Shown here: piece by piece, positions 52,581 through 60,607 of the stretch
Numbering within the stretch: position 1 is the stretch's first letter
Layout: every line of letters begins with the position of its first letter
Assembly: GCA_947570135.1 (NCBI GenBank)
Contig: CANOTP010000002.1
Span: forward strand, 124,001 to 188,000
Length of the DNA: 64,000 bases
Reading direction: 5' to 3'
DNA from: an uncultured Candidatus Melainabacteria bacterium
Lineage (GTDB): Bacteria; Cyanobacteriota; Vampirovibrionia; Gastranaerophilales; Gastranaerophilaceae
Notes under the pieces: model-generated
The model's database searches: none
What the model was told of the DNA's origin: nothing
What the model saw: the letters and a program-made list of their open reading frames with translations, nothing else
Position numbers and translations under genes: made by a program

Positions 52581-53238
52581 CGTTTTTTACAACCCATTTG
52601 AAATAATCTGTTTCGGTTTTGGCTTTATGCGCGCAGGCTATTCCGTTAAGTGTGTCGTTGGACTTTATGTTGCAGTATTTTTCTATATCTGTAAATACTG
52701 TATTTCGGCTTCCCATAGTTGTCAGAATGCCTTCTTCATACTGGAATGTAAACAGGTCATATCCGAATTTGTTTGGCGGATTATTGTATCCGTTTAAATA
52801 AATGGAAATCCAAGTTTTATTGGTAACATCTTCCAAAAATATTAAACTGCCATCAGGCAATAATATTTGACCGTCATCAAGAATTCTGGAACCTTGCCAA
52901 GTAAGAGATGAATCTGCACCTGAAAAAGTTTTATATAAATCAATTATTGACTTATTAAAACACTTACTGCCGTTTGTTCCACAATAAGTTGCTCCGTTAA
53001 AATATCCCATAATTGTTTTATAGTTGGTTCTGGTAGATTTCATATCTAAAAGTACCCCGTCATCTTCCATTTGACGAAAAGCCTGTTGGATTACAGAATA
53101 AGATTTCAAAAACTGTGAACGCAGACGGTGGGCTTTTTGAGTCATGATTAAATTTGGAATAGTAATCGCTGCAACTATACCTATTATGCCAAGGGTGATT
53201 AATACCTCAGCTAATGTGAAACCTACTTTATGTGTCAA
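52573..53238 (-). CDS. Type IV pilin-like protein (pair 3)
   Basis: 221 residues. VGFTLAEVLITLGIIGIVAA at 5-24 is a prepilin signal: G6 would be the last leader residue, cleaved before F7, leaving the N-terminal helix with Glu5 of the mature protein (E11). ITIPNLI and SQFLKSYSVIQQAFRQ follow. The globular part has PDGSLIFLEDV, ISIYLNGYNNPPNKFGYDLF and paired cysteines. TTG start (53238-53236) with weak AAGAG upstream; no ATG fits. The gene lies divergently from an XRE regulator with operators between. Probably a minor pilin or pseudopilin; assembly partners may be the Pil genes at the window's right edge. Confidence 0.88.
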   Translation of the reverse strand: MTHKVGFTLAEVLITLGIIGIVAAITIPNLIMTQKAHRLRSQFLKSYSVIQQAFRQMEDDGVLLDMKSTRTNYKTIMGYFNGATYCGTNGSKCFNKSIIDLYKTFSGADSSLTWQGSRILDDGQILLPDGSLIFLEDVTNKTWISIYLNGYNNPPNKFGYDLFTFQYEEGILTTMGSRNTVFTDIEKYCNIKSNDTLNGIACAHKAKTETDYFKWVVKNVK

Positions 53239-53280
53239 AATTTTGCTCTTTTTTCTTAAAAAATGACAAATTTTTGCTTA

Positions 53281-53309
53281 TATTATGGCATAATTTTGCA
53301 TTATGTCAA
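53281..53309 (-). promoter_or_regulatory. Pilin promoter with operator in the spacer (pair 3)
   Basis: On the - strand TTGACA (53309-53304), 17-base spacer, ATAATA (53286-53281). The inverted repeat CATAAT-TTTGC-ATTATG (53289-53305) fills the spacer. Direct repeats GACAAATTTTTGC at 53265 and 53318, and a looser GTCAAAATTTTGC at 53234, lie around it. Confidence 0.6.
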
Positions 53310-53377
53310 ATTAATAAGACAAATTTTTGCCTTAAAAAATATAATAAAACATTATACTCTTTAGAAGAGGTGAATGT

Positions 53378-53617
53378 ATGGGTATAAAAACGGCGTTAGG
53401 GTTAAAGATTAAAGAACTTAGAAAGAGAGAAAAGATTTCTCAGGAGAAGTTTTCCGAGATGGTTGAAATGAATCCGCGCCAAATTGTAAGAATTGAGAAC
53501 GGGGAAAGTTTTCCGACTGCTGAAAATTTGGAGAAAATCGCATCAGCACTTAATGTCACACCTCAGGAATTATTTTATAACGAAACTTATAAATCGGATG
53601 AATTTCTAAAAAACTAG
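53378..53617 (+). CDS. XRE-family regulator paired with pilin (pair 3)
   Basis: 79 residues. HTH: GLKIKELRKREKISQEKFSE, MNPRQIVRIENGESFPTAENLEKI, then ALNVTPQELF. Nothing beyond the HTH except a short tail, so no ligand domain. GAGGTGAATGT before ATG. -10 TATAAT at 53340-53345 with an AAGACA-like -35, overlapped by one direct repeat. It probably binds the intergenic repeats and controls itself and the pilin. Confidence 0.88.
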   Translation: MGIKTALGLKIKELRKREKISQEKFSEMVEMNPRQIVRIENGESFPTAENLEKIASALNVTPQELFYNETYKSDEFLKN

Positions 53618-53690
53618 ATTAAAAAGTCATTAGATTCTTTAAAAAGTAAAGAATTGAGAATGATTTTTGCGGTAATAAAAAATTTATAGG

Positions 53691-54644
53691 TTAGTTGTTT
53701 AAAAAGCACGCGCTTTGGTGGTTTTCGGTTATATTTTTGAGCGGTGGAACGAGCTGTTTGCAAACTCCCATACAGTGTTTGCAACGGGGGTTAAACTTGC
53801 ATCCGTCAATTTTTTGAGATAATGTCGGAGGTTGACCTTGGATTGTTTCTAAGGTTTCATCGCGGTTTGAAGGTATTGATTTTAAAAGTGCTTGTGAATA
53901 CGGGTGGTTCGGGTTCTTGAAAAATTCTTCATTTGAAGCATGTTCAACGATTCTTCCCGCGTACATTACTGCAATTTCATCGGAATTTTCACGAACAAGT
54001 GCAAGGTCGTGAGTTATCAAAAGAATTGATGTTCCGTTGTTTTTAATTTCGCGCAGCAGGTTCATTATTTGAGCCTGGATTGTCACGTCTAAGGCTGTAG
54101 TCGGTTCATCCGCGATTAGAACTTCAGCCTTGCAGGCAAGTGCCATTGCTATAATTGCGCGCTGCTTCATTCCGCCTGAAAATTCGTGCGGGTAATTTTT
54201 TAGTCTTGATTTTGCAGCAGGAATTTGAACCGCGTTAAATGCTTCGATTGCCTTTTCTTCGGCTTGTTTACCTTGCAGTCCCTGATGAATTTTTATAATC
54301 TCTAATAATTGGTCGCCGACCGTGTATAAAGGATTAAGAGATGTCATCGGGTCTTGCGGAATAAGCGCAATTTTTCCGCCACGAATGTTTCTCATATCTT
54401 TTAGGGGTTTATCAAGAAGGTTTTCGCCGTTAAAATATATTTCGCCGCTTGTAATTTGTGCGGTTTTCGGAATTAGGCGCAGGATGCTCATCGCGCTCAT
54501 TGTCTTCCCGCAGCCTGATTCTCCGACAAGTGATAGCATTTGCCCTTTTTCAAGCGAAAACGACACGTCAAACAATGCCTGGCGAAACGCGTTTTCACAA
54601 TGGAATCCCAAATTAAGGTCTTTTACCTCTAAAATTTTCATCAC
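53691..54644 (-). CDS. Oligopeptide/dipeptide-type ABC transporter ATPase
   Basis: 317 residues. Walker [10 protein letters not shown]-loop, signature [14 protein letters not shown], Walker [14 protein letters not shown]-loop [10 protein letters not shown], and the OppD/DppD C-terminal extension with four cysteines ([14 protein letters not shown]). The start may be the second ATG. No permease or binding protein gene is adjacent, so it is an orphan here; partner genes lie elsewhere. Confidence 0.92.
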   Translation of the reverse strand: MMKILEVKDLNLGFHCENAFRQALFDVSFSLEKGQMLSLVGESGCGKTMSAMSILRLIPKTAQITSGEIYFNGENLLDKPLKDMRNIRGGKIALIPQDPMTSLNPLYTVGDQLLEIIKIHQGLQGKQAEEKAIEAFNAVQIPAAKSRLKNYPHEFSGGMKQRAIIAMALACKAEVLIADEPTTALDVTIQAQIMNLLREIKNNGTSILLITHDLALVRENSDEIAVMYAGRIVEHASNEEFFKNPNHPYSQALLKSIPSNRDETLETIQGQPPTLSQKIDGCKFNPRCKHCMGVCKQLVPPLKNITENHQSACFLNN

Positions 54645-54695
54645 AAATGATTATATTATTTTTTTATGATGAAGTAAATAGTCCTGCTATGGTAT

Positions 54696-55067
54696 TTAAG
54701 GTGTTGTCGGACGTAAGTGGTTTGCAATCCAAACAAACGGTTTTTTGATAATATTAAATACACTTCCTGCAAAGTTTTTTATAGCTGTTACATTTAGCTT
54801 ACCTTTTTGGATAAGTGCCACTGTTCCAAGTGCCGCACCAATTCCCAACAGAGTGTTAAAAGTTTTACGTTTCCAACTTTTCGGTCTTGCTATGTTGCCG
54901 TTGTAGGTATCAAATTCTTTTGGCAGCGGACCGTTTAATGTCGGCAGGGTATCAAACCCCGGGCGACCTATGTATCTCGGGTTTTGACCAAGTATTGCTG
55001 CGGGAGCGTCATAATTAACGATTCCTGCTGCTGCACACATATCCATTGCCGTAACCCAATCTACCAT
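54696..55067 (-). CDS. Small protein with one Gly-rich hydrophobic helix, unknown function
   Basis: 123 residues. N-terminal AAAGIVNYDAPAAILGQNPR polar part, then LLGIGAALGTVALIQKG (~75-91) and a second weaker hydrophobic segment. AAAGGAGTTTTCC upstream of ATG. Similar general plan to the glycine-rich membrane proteins at 12237 and 26675 (RKTFNTLLGIGAALG), but without the dispersed repeat. Confidence 0.55.
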   Translation of the reverse strand: MVDWVTAMDMCAAAGIVNYDAPAAILGQNPRYIGRPGFDTLPTLNGPLPKEFDTYNGNIARPKSWKRKTFNTLLGIGAALGTVALIQKGKLNVTAIKNFAGSVFNIIKKPFVWIANHLRPTTP

Positions 55068-55137
55068 GGAAAACTCCTTTACATATTTTACCTACAAATA
55101 TATAAAGTATTTTTCTCTGGAAAAATTGCGTGTTTTG

Positions 55138-55878
55138 TTAAAAAATTTGTTCACACATTCCTTGGTCAACATGTTTTTCTATGATATTCATTTGTTTAAA
55201 ATCTATATCTTTGTTATTTGTGCATTTGAAAGAGCTTGCTCCATTTTGGTATTTGGTTACATAACAACTTGTATCAGCATATTCACAAACATATTTTTTA
55301 GCTTTTGGGTTTGGTTCATTAGGATTTTTACATACTGTGTGACTGAAGGTTAACATCAAGTTATCATAAGAACTCATTTTGCTTGTGTCAAAAGAAAAAC
55401 TTACATTTCCGTTTTCAACTTTTGCCGGCGGATTTTTGCTATCGTGTTTTTGGTATGCTTCATATAGAGCTTTTCGTTCACTTTCACTGAATTTGCATAC
55501 CATTTCATCTTTTTCTTTTTTACCTTGCTCAATCATTTGTTCTTGTGTTGGAATATCAGCATTTGTTATTTGTTTTGATTTATCCTTTTCCATATCGTTT
55601 GCCATTTGGGTAAATGATTTTGTCATGATTTGAAAACCCTCATAAACTTTAGGGTCTGCGAAATTTGTATAGCTACTTATATAAACTTCACAGCGTCCGT
55701 TTGGAAGTTTACCTTTGATTGTGTATTCCTCAACGGCAGCGCCACTTTGTTTGAATGTGCTTTTTGTGCAGGTTTTTAAATTGTTTATATATTGAACAGG
55801 CGGTTCAATACCTAATGTGACCGCGTATACAGCCGTACCGATAATCAATGTTGTTGCTGTTAAGATTTTCTTCTTCAT
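55138..55878 (-). CDS. Secreted protein, unknown function
   Basis: 246 residues with a short signal peptide (ILTATTLIIGTAVYA, cleavage about residue 19). The mature part has eight cysteines, likely disulfide-bonded, a polar linker (DIPTQEQMIEQGKKEKDEM) and an SFDTSKMSSYDNLML beta-like section. Family not recognised. Confidence 0.6.
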   Translation of the reverse strand: MKKKILTATTLIIGTAVYAVTLGIEPPVQYINNLKTCTKSTFKQSGAAVEEYTIKGKLPNGRCEVYISSYTNFADPKVYEGFQIMTKSFTQMANDMEKDKSKQITNADIPTQEQMIEQGKKEKDEMVCKFSESERKALYEAYQKHDSKNPPAKVENGNVSFSFDTSKMSSYDNLMLTFSHTVCKNPNEPNPKAKKYVCEYADTSCYVTKYQNGASSFKCTNNKDIDFKQMNIIEKHVDQGMCEQIF

Positions 55879-55941
55879 TATTTAAACTCCCGTGTTTATG
55901 TTATTATTATAGCATAAAATACTTAAAAGAGGGAAATATAA

Positions 55942-57516
55942 ATGGATAAATATTATTTAACAACAGCTATAGATTATGTGAACGGTGCTCCGCATATCGG
56001 ACACGCTTATGAAAAGATTTTGACAGATATTATTGCAAGACACTACGCTCAAAGAACCGATAATATGTTTTTCCTGACAGGAACGGATGAACACGGGATT
56101 AAAATCCAAAAAACATCTGCAGCTCAAGGTAAAACACCGAAAGAACTTTGTGATGAAAATGCTCAAAAGTTTAAAGATGCTTGGTCTGCTCTTGATGTTA
56201 AATATAACAGATTTATCAGAACAACTGACGAAGATCACGAAAAAGTCGTTCAAAGAATATTTAAAAAACTTGTTGAAAAAGGCGACATTTATAAACACGA
56301 GTATGAAGGTTTATACTGTTCAGGCTGTGAGTGCTTCCTAAATCCTAAAGATTTAACAGAAGACGGACTTTGTCCTGATCACTTGAAAAAACCTGAAGTA
56401 GTTAAAGAGGAAAATTATTTCTTCAAATTATCAAAATACAAAGAAGCGATAATTAAGCACATCAAAGAAAATCCTGAATTTATTATTCCTTCTTTCAGAG
56501 CAAATGAGGTTCTGAACCAGTTAGAAGATATTCAGGATATTTCGGTTTCACGTAACAAAGCAAACGTAGGCTGGGGGATTGATGTATTGGATGATCCCGA
56601 ACAATCAATTTACGTTTGGATTGATGCCCTTTCAAACTATATAACAGCAATTGGTTATGATACGGAAAATCCGTCTGAACAGTTTAAGACATTATGGCCT
56701 GTTGATGTTCATGTTATTGGTAAAGATATTTTGAAATTCCACAGTATTTATTGGATTGGAATTTTAATGGCATTAGAATTACCGTTGCCAAAACACATCT
56801 TTGCTCACGGTTGGATTACTATTGATGAAACAAAAATGTCTAAATCTTTAGGCAACGTAGTTTCACCGACTTCCGTATTGGAAAGTTTTGAACTAGCTCA
56901 TCCTGATGCTTTCAGATATTATATGGCAACATCTGCTCCTTGCGGACGTGACGGAAATTATTCAGACCAGGATTTCAAAGAAAAAGTTAATGCTCATCTT
57001 GCAAACAGTATGGGTAACTTACTTAACAGAAGTCTTTCAATGCTTGTTAAATATTTTGACGGTGAAATCAGGGAAGAATTTTTGGTTAATCGTTCAAAAG
57101 AAGCCGAAAGTCTTTTAAAAACAGCTCTTGGAACTGTGAAAATTGTTGAAAATCATTTTAATCACTTTGAAATACAAGAAGCTGCACAAGAAATCATTTC
57201 ACTTGTTGATGCTGCAAACAAATTTGTAACGGACAATGCACCGTGGACACTTGCTAAAGAAGAAAAAATGACAGAATGCGGACAAGTTCTTGCAACGGTG
57301 TTAGAAATGATGTGTGTAATTTCATCATTAATCTACCCGTATTGTCCAAATATCGCTGCTGATATGGCAAGTCAATTGTCTTACGACATCACAACAAAAC
57401 TTGATGATATCGCATTAGGTAATATCAAAGCAGGAAAACTTATTTCAAAAGAAGAAATACACCCTGTTTTCTTGCGTGTAGACAGCGAACTTGCAGATAA
57501 ATCGAAAAAACAATAA
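55942..57516 (+). CDS. metG: Methionyl-tRNA synthetase
   Basis: 524 residues. Class I signatures HIGH at 18-21 and KMSKS at ~298-302. Zinc-knuckle-like CSGCECFLNP...CPDH near 125-145. YVWIDALSNYITAIG and HFWPVDVHVIGKDILKFH-type segment (here WPVDVHVIGKDILKFHSIYW) are typical. No C-terminal EMAP tRNA-binding domain, unlike E. coli. AAGAGGGAAATAT before ATG. Confidence 0.97.
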   Translation: MDKYYLTTAIDYVNGAPHIGHAYEKILTDIIARHYAQRTDNMFFLTGTDEHGIKIQKTSAAQGKTPKELCDENAQKFKDAWSALDVKYNRFIRTTDEDHEKVVQRIFKKLVEKGDIYKHEYEGLYCSGCECFLNPKDLTEDGLCPDHLKKPEVVKEENYFFKLSKYKEAIIKHIKENPEFIIPSFRANEVLNQLEDIQDISVSRNKANVGWGIDVLDDPEQSIYVWIDALSNYITAIGYDTENPSEQFKTLWPVDVHVIGKDILKFHSIYWIGILMALELPLPKHIFAHGWITIDETKMSKSLGNVVSPTSVLESFELAHPDAFRYYMATSAPCGRDGNYSDQDFKEKVNAHLANSMGNLLNRSLSMLVKYFDGEIREEFLVNRSKEAESLLKTALGTVKIVENHFNHFEIQEAAQEIISLVDAANKFVTDNAPWTLAKEEKMTECGQVLATVLEMMCVISSLIYPYCPNIAADMASQLSYDITTKLDDIALGNIKAGKLISKEEIHPVFLRVDSELADKSKKQ

Positions 57517-57566
57517 GATATACTGTTATATATGTAACAATACATTGCGAGGATATCTTGAAACGA

Positions 57567-57595
57567 TTGAAAAACGACAATGTTTAATATATAAT
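57567..57595 (+). promoter_or_regulatory. Promoter of the 57646 gene
   Basis: TTGAAA (57567-57572), 17-base spacer, TATAAT (57590-57595): one of the best sigma70-type matches in the window. Confidence 0.65.
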
Positions 57596-57645
57596 CGGCT
57601 TAAGTGATTATTGATTAGTTGCCAAGTTGTAGAACAGGAGAATAG

Positions 57646-58575
57646 ATGAAGGTTACCTCAGTAAATTATGCCCCGAATTTCAAAGCTTTTGACGGCACAA
57701 TTAATTTTGATGCCTCACCAAGTTTGACCGCTAAAAACAATGAAAAAAAGAAATACAAAGACCCGTTAACCAATTGGCCGTTAAGAGGTCTTGGCTATAC
57801 TAATGATATCGGTATTGCAATAAACGAGCTTGCTCCTGCAACGGCAAGACTATTCTGGGTTCCTGCCCTGATGTATTTTGGTGCTGATATTTATGATAAG
57901 TACAAAAATAAAGGCGATAAGTATAAACCGAATGCCGCAAGAGCGTTTAACCAAGCTATTTTTCAGGCTTGTGCAAGTATTATGTTTCCTGCAATTTTCG
58001 GGCACATGGGTATGAGTTTATTCTCAACCATTGATAAGCACAGAGGAGAAAAGCTTTCAACCAACGCGAAAGAACAAACCCTTCGTTTTATAAAAGGTCA
58101 CTCGGCATTACATGAGGTGTTAGAGGCCGGTAAAGATAAAAATGAGGTATTAGATAAATTTACCGAAAACTTTGCAAAATTCTATAAATTAAAGAAAAAA
58201 GATTACTCCCGTAAGAATATTTTTGTAAAAGTTTATGATAAACTTCTTGCTAACTGTCACCATGGTGCTGTTGCAAACTCTAATGAAACAAGGATTAAGG
58301 ATTATGCTAAACGTCAGTTTCTTGAAGTTCTTGATACTTGTCAAAATGCTGAAATTGCAGAAAAAGTTCTTGATAAAAAGATTTTCAAACTTAAAGCCTG
58401 GAAGTCAGCCGGTGCGTTTACCGCTATTATTTTGACAGCAAGCGCGGTTGATAAGTTCGTTGAAAAAGTTATAATTAAGAAGTTTGTTAAACCTATTCAA
58501 AGCAGTTTGCAATCTCAAAAAATGTCTTTTAACGACTTTAATGAAAAAAGAGCTAAAAAAACAGAGCAAAAATAG
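57646..58575 (+). CDS. Lineage-specific membrane-associated protein, unknown function
   Basis: 309 residues. The N-terminus has APNFKAFDG, similar in style to NPSFQG of the gene at 8130. Hydrophobic segments: ATARLFWVPALMYFGADIY (~65-83), CASIMFPAIFGHMGMSLF (~108-125), and AGAFTAIILTASAVDKFV near 260. Between them is a basic, helical region of ~100 residues. No known family. ACAGGAGAAT before ATG. Confidence 0.65.
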   Translation: MKVTSVNYAPNFKAFDGTINFDASPSLTAKNNEKKKYKDPLTNWPLRGLGYTNDIGIAINELAPATARLFWVPALMYFGADIYDKYKNKGDKYKPNAARAFNQAIFQACASIMFPAIFGHMGMSLFSTIDKHRGEKLSTNAKEQTLRFIKGHSALHEVLEAGKDKNEVLDKFTENFAKFYKLKKKDYSRKNIFVKVYDKLLANCHHGAVANSNETRIKDYAKRQFLEVLDTCQNAEIAEKVLDKKIFKLKAWKSAGAFTAIILTASAVDKFVEKVIIKKFVKPIQSSLQSQKMSFNDFNEKRAKKTEQK

Positions 58576-58576
58576 T

Positions 58577-58801
58577 TTATTTTTCTAATTCTGTAAATGT
58601 TGAAAAGAATTCTGCAATTGAAATCCCAAAACCTTTGCAGATAGCCTCAACGGTAGATAATCTTATATCTCGTTGAGCTTTTTCGGCATATGTAATACAG
58701 CTTTTCGATAAATCCGAATACCAGGCAAGTTTTTCTGCTGTCAGGTGCTTTTGTGTTCTTAACTCTTTAATTCTTGCCGATATTTTTTCATTAATATTCA
58801 T
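58577..58801 (-). CDS. XRE-family regulator paired with pilin (pair 4)
   Basis: 74 residues. HTH: ISARIKELRTQKHLTAEKLA, WYSDLSKSCITYAEKAQRDI, then STVEAICKGFGISIAEFF. Only the HTH is present. GAGGTATC lies before ATG, and one of the TTGATAC half-sites overlaps that ribosome site, suggesting self-regulation. Divergent from the pilin gene at 58900. It ends two bases after the convergent neighbour. Confidence 0.88.
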   Translation of the reverse strand: MNINEKISARIKELRTQKHLTAEKLAWYSDLSKSCITYAEKAQRDIRLSTVEAICKGFGISIAEFFSTFTELEK

Positions 58802-58805
58802 TATG

Positions 58806-58882
58806 TTGATACCTCTATGTTAATACCTTGACTTTAGTATCAATATTAAGTATATTAATTAACAATGTTAGTATTAACATTG
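58806..58882. promoter_or_regulatory. Operator region of pair 4 with pilin promoter
   Basis: Half-sites TTGATAC (58806-58812), TTAATAC (58820-58826), GTATCAA (58837-58843) and GTATTAA (58871-58877), two each way; the last is part of a perfect palindrome CAATGTTA-GTAT-TAACATTG (58863-58882). The + strand promoter TTGACT (58828-58833), N17, TATATT (58851-58856) carries one half-site in its spacer and one directly upstream of its -35, so binding should affect pilin transcription. Confidence 0.65.
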
Positions 58883-58899
58883 TGAACATGGAGGCTTGA

Positions 58900-59574
58900 A
58901 TGACCGAAAAGATTTTTACTCGCACCTTGAAGGGTTTTACTCTTGCAGAGGTATTGATTACGCTTGGAATTATAGGTGTTGTTGCTGCAGTAACAATCCC
59001 TAACTTAATACAAAAGAATTTTGAAAGACGTGTTATCTCAACGTTAAAAGAAACTCAGTCAATACTTGCTCAAGCTTTCAGGTTATCCCAAGAAGAATAC
59101 GGTGAAGTTGAAGGTTGGGGACTTGTTCAATATTCAGGTGAATCAGCATCGCTTATTGCTAATAATTTAAGACCGTTTATGAAAATCTCATTGGATTGCG
59201 GGCTTAATGATACAAATAGAAGATGTGTTCAAGGTACGTATTTAATGTTAAACGGAGAAAAGTATAATATTGATTATGCAACTGCTAGTAATTATTATAA
59301 AATTGCACTATTAAACGGAAGTTCAATATGGTGGAGAGCAGCTCAAGAAAATGATGCTTTAATCTATTTTTGGATATATATAAACGGCAAACAGCTTCCA
59401 AATACTTTTGGTAAAGATTTGTTTATGTTTTCATATTCAAACGGCAATGTTGTACCAAATGGTTCGCCATTTTCATCACATGATGCAAGACAACATTGTA
59501 TAAAAGGTAAAAGTACAGGCTGGGGTTGTGCTTATTACGTTATTGTTCAAGGTAATATGAATTATTTACATTAA
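58900..59574 (+). CDS. Type IV pilin-like protein (pair 4)
   Basis: 224 residues. KGFTLAEVLITLGIIGVVAA at 11-30: prepilin peptidase cleavage after G12. VTIPNLIQK and LAQAFRLSQEEYGEVEGWG follow. Globular part: RCVQGTYLMLNGEKYNIDYA, PNTFGKDLFMF and cysteines near 64, 72, 204-214. ATG with GGAGGC seven bases upstream. Divergently paired with the XRE gene at 58577. Shares the (P)N-x-FG-x-D-(L/V)-F motif with the pair 3 pilin. Confidence 0.9.
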   Translation: MTEKIFTRTLKGFTLAEVLITLGIIGVVAAVTIPNLIQKNFERRVISTLKETQSILAQAFRLSQEEYGEVEGWGLVQYSGESASLIANNLRPFMKISLDCGLNDTNRRCVQGTYLMLNGEKYNIDYATASNYYKIALLNGSSIWWRAAQENDALIYFWIYINGKQLPNTFGKDLFMFSYSNGNVVPNGSPFSSHDARQHCIKGKSTGWGCAYYVIVQGNMNYLH

Positions 59575-59628
59575 AATGCCTGACAAATTTAAATATGATA
59601 TAATATATTTAAATATTTGGAGGATATT

Positions 59629-60243
59629 ATGAAATTACCTGAAAACATTTCGCCAAAAGCAAGACAAGAACTTGAAAAATTGTTGTGCGGTAATAAAAAC
59701 TTTATGAATGGTACACCTACTGCTAAAAATATGTGCCTTTCAACACTGCAAAAACTTGCACTGTATCAAGAACCTTATGCTTGTGTTTTAAGCTGTTCAG
59801 ATTCGCGTGTTGTTCCTGAGATAATTTTTGATTGCGGAATAGGTGAGCTTTTTGTTGTCAGGGTTGCGGGGATTGCTGTTGGTCCTAATGTTTTGGAAAG
59901 TATTGAGTATGCCGTAAAGAAATTACATGTACCATTGTTGGTTTTGTTAGGTCATGATGATTGCGGGGTTATGACGTACGCTAATGAGCATTACCCTGAA
60001 ATGACCGAGAATTTTCAATCAATATTAAAATGCGTTTACCCTGTGATTGACCATGCGGGACAGTTAGATTGCAATAACAAATTTGCAAGAAAACATACCC
60101 TCTGGGTTGAGGATTATTTGACGAAAAATTCATCAATAATTAATTCTGCAGTTACAGAGGGTAGTTTATATATTGCTAAATGTCATTTTGACCACGATAG
60201 CGGTGAAGTTTATTTAATTGATAATGACTTACACAGAATTTAA
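59629..60243 (+). CDS. Beta-class carbonic anhydrase
   Basis: 204 residues; start ATG 59629 has TGGAGGATATT directly before. Zinc ligands and dyad: C56 (CSDSR, with D58/R60), and H109-x2-C112 in GHDDCG. LFVVRVAGIAVGP and ESIEYAVKKLHVPLLVLLGH are family motifs. Interconverts CO2 and bicarbonate; bicarbonate may feed PckA-type carboxylations. An extended -10 (TGATATAAT, 59596-59604) lies upstream. Overlaps the thioredoxin-like gene by four bases (convergent). Confidence 0.93.
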   Translation: MKLPENISPKARQELEKLLCGNKNFMNGTPTAKNMCLSTLQKLALYQEPYACVLSCSDSRVVPEIIFDCGIGELFVVRVAGIAVGPNVLESIEYAVKKLHVPLLVLLGHDDCGVMTYANEHYPEMTENFQSILKCVYPVIDHAGQLDCNNKFARKHTLWVEDYLTKNSSIINSAVTEGSLYIAKCHFDHDSGEVYLIDNDLHRI

Positions 60244-60545
60244 GCTATGTATTTCATAAGTTTATTTAATAATTGTGCTTTTTGGTGGAACCCTGCAAAT
60301 TCAGCAATTTTTTCACCGTCTTTTAAAAGCACAAATGTTGGGAATCCTTTTATTCTGTATTTTTGTGCAATTTTTGGGCTTTCTTCGCAATCAACGATTC
60401 CAATCCACATATCAGAGTCTTTTAATTCTTCAAGTTCGATACGCTGTTTTGTACAGTATGAACACCAGGTTGTATAAAATTCAACAAGTTTTAAACCGTT
60501 TTTTGTTTCGTTATCAAAATTTGTTTCATCTAATTCTACTATCAT
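60240..60545 (-). CDS. Thioredoxin-like protein
   Basis: 101 residues; start at MIVELDETNF because AAAGGAG lies seven bases upstream; the longer frame to 60596 is less likely. Thioredoxin fold: LVEFYTTWCSYCTKQ with C28-S-Y-C31 (instead of CGPC), cis-Pro in KGFPTFVLLKDG. A disulfide reductase or oxidase by family; the CSYC site is unusual for TrxA. TATAAT on the - strand lies inside a palindrome at 60561. Confidence 0.87.
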   Translation of the reverse strand: MIVELDETNFDNETKNGLKLVEFYTTWCSYCTKQRIELEELKDSDMWIGIVDCEESPKIAQKYRIKGFPTFVLLKDGEKIAEFAGFHQKAQLLNKLMKYIA

Positions 60546-60560
60546 AAAATCTCCTTTCAT

Positions 60561-60579
60561 TTTTGGTATTATACCAAAA
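60561..60579. promoter_or_regulatory. Palindrome overlapping the thioredoxin-like gene's -10
   Basis: TTTTGGTAT-T-ATACCAAAA: perfect 9-bp arms. On the - strand it contains TATAAT at 60573-60568, about 23 bases before ATG 60545. Good candidate operator for an unknown regulator. Confidence 0.5.
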
Positions 60580-60607
60580 GGGAAGGAGTCTTGCATGGTT
60601 AAGTCAG

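Noticed and set aside
58806-58882. Riboswitch in the pair 4 gap
   Set aside because: The repeats are short DNA half-sites symmetric around promoters, not the long conserved structure of a riboswitch.
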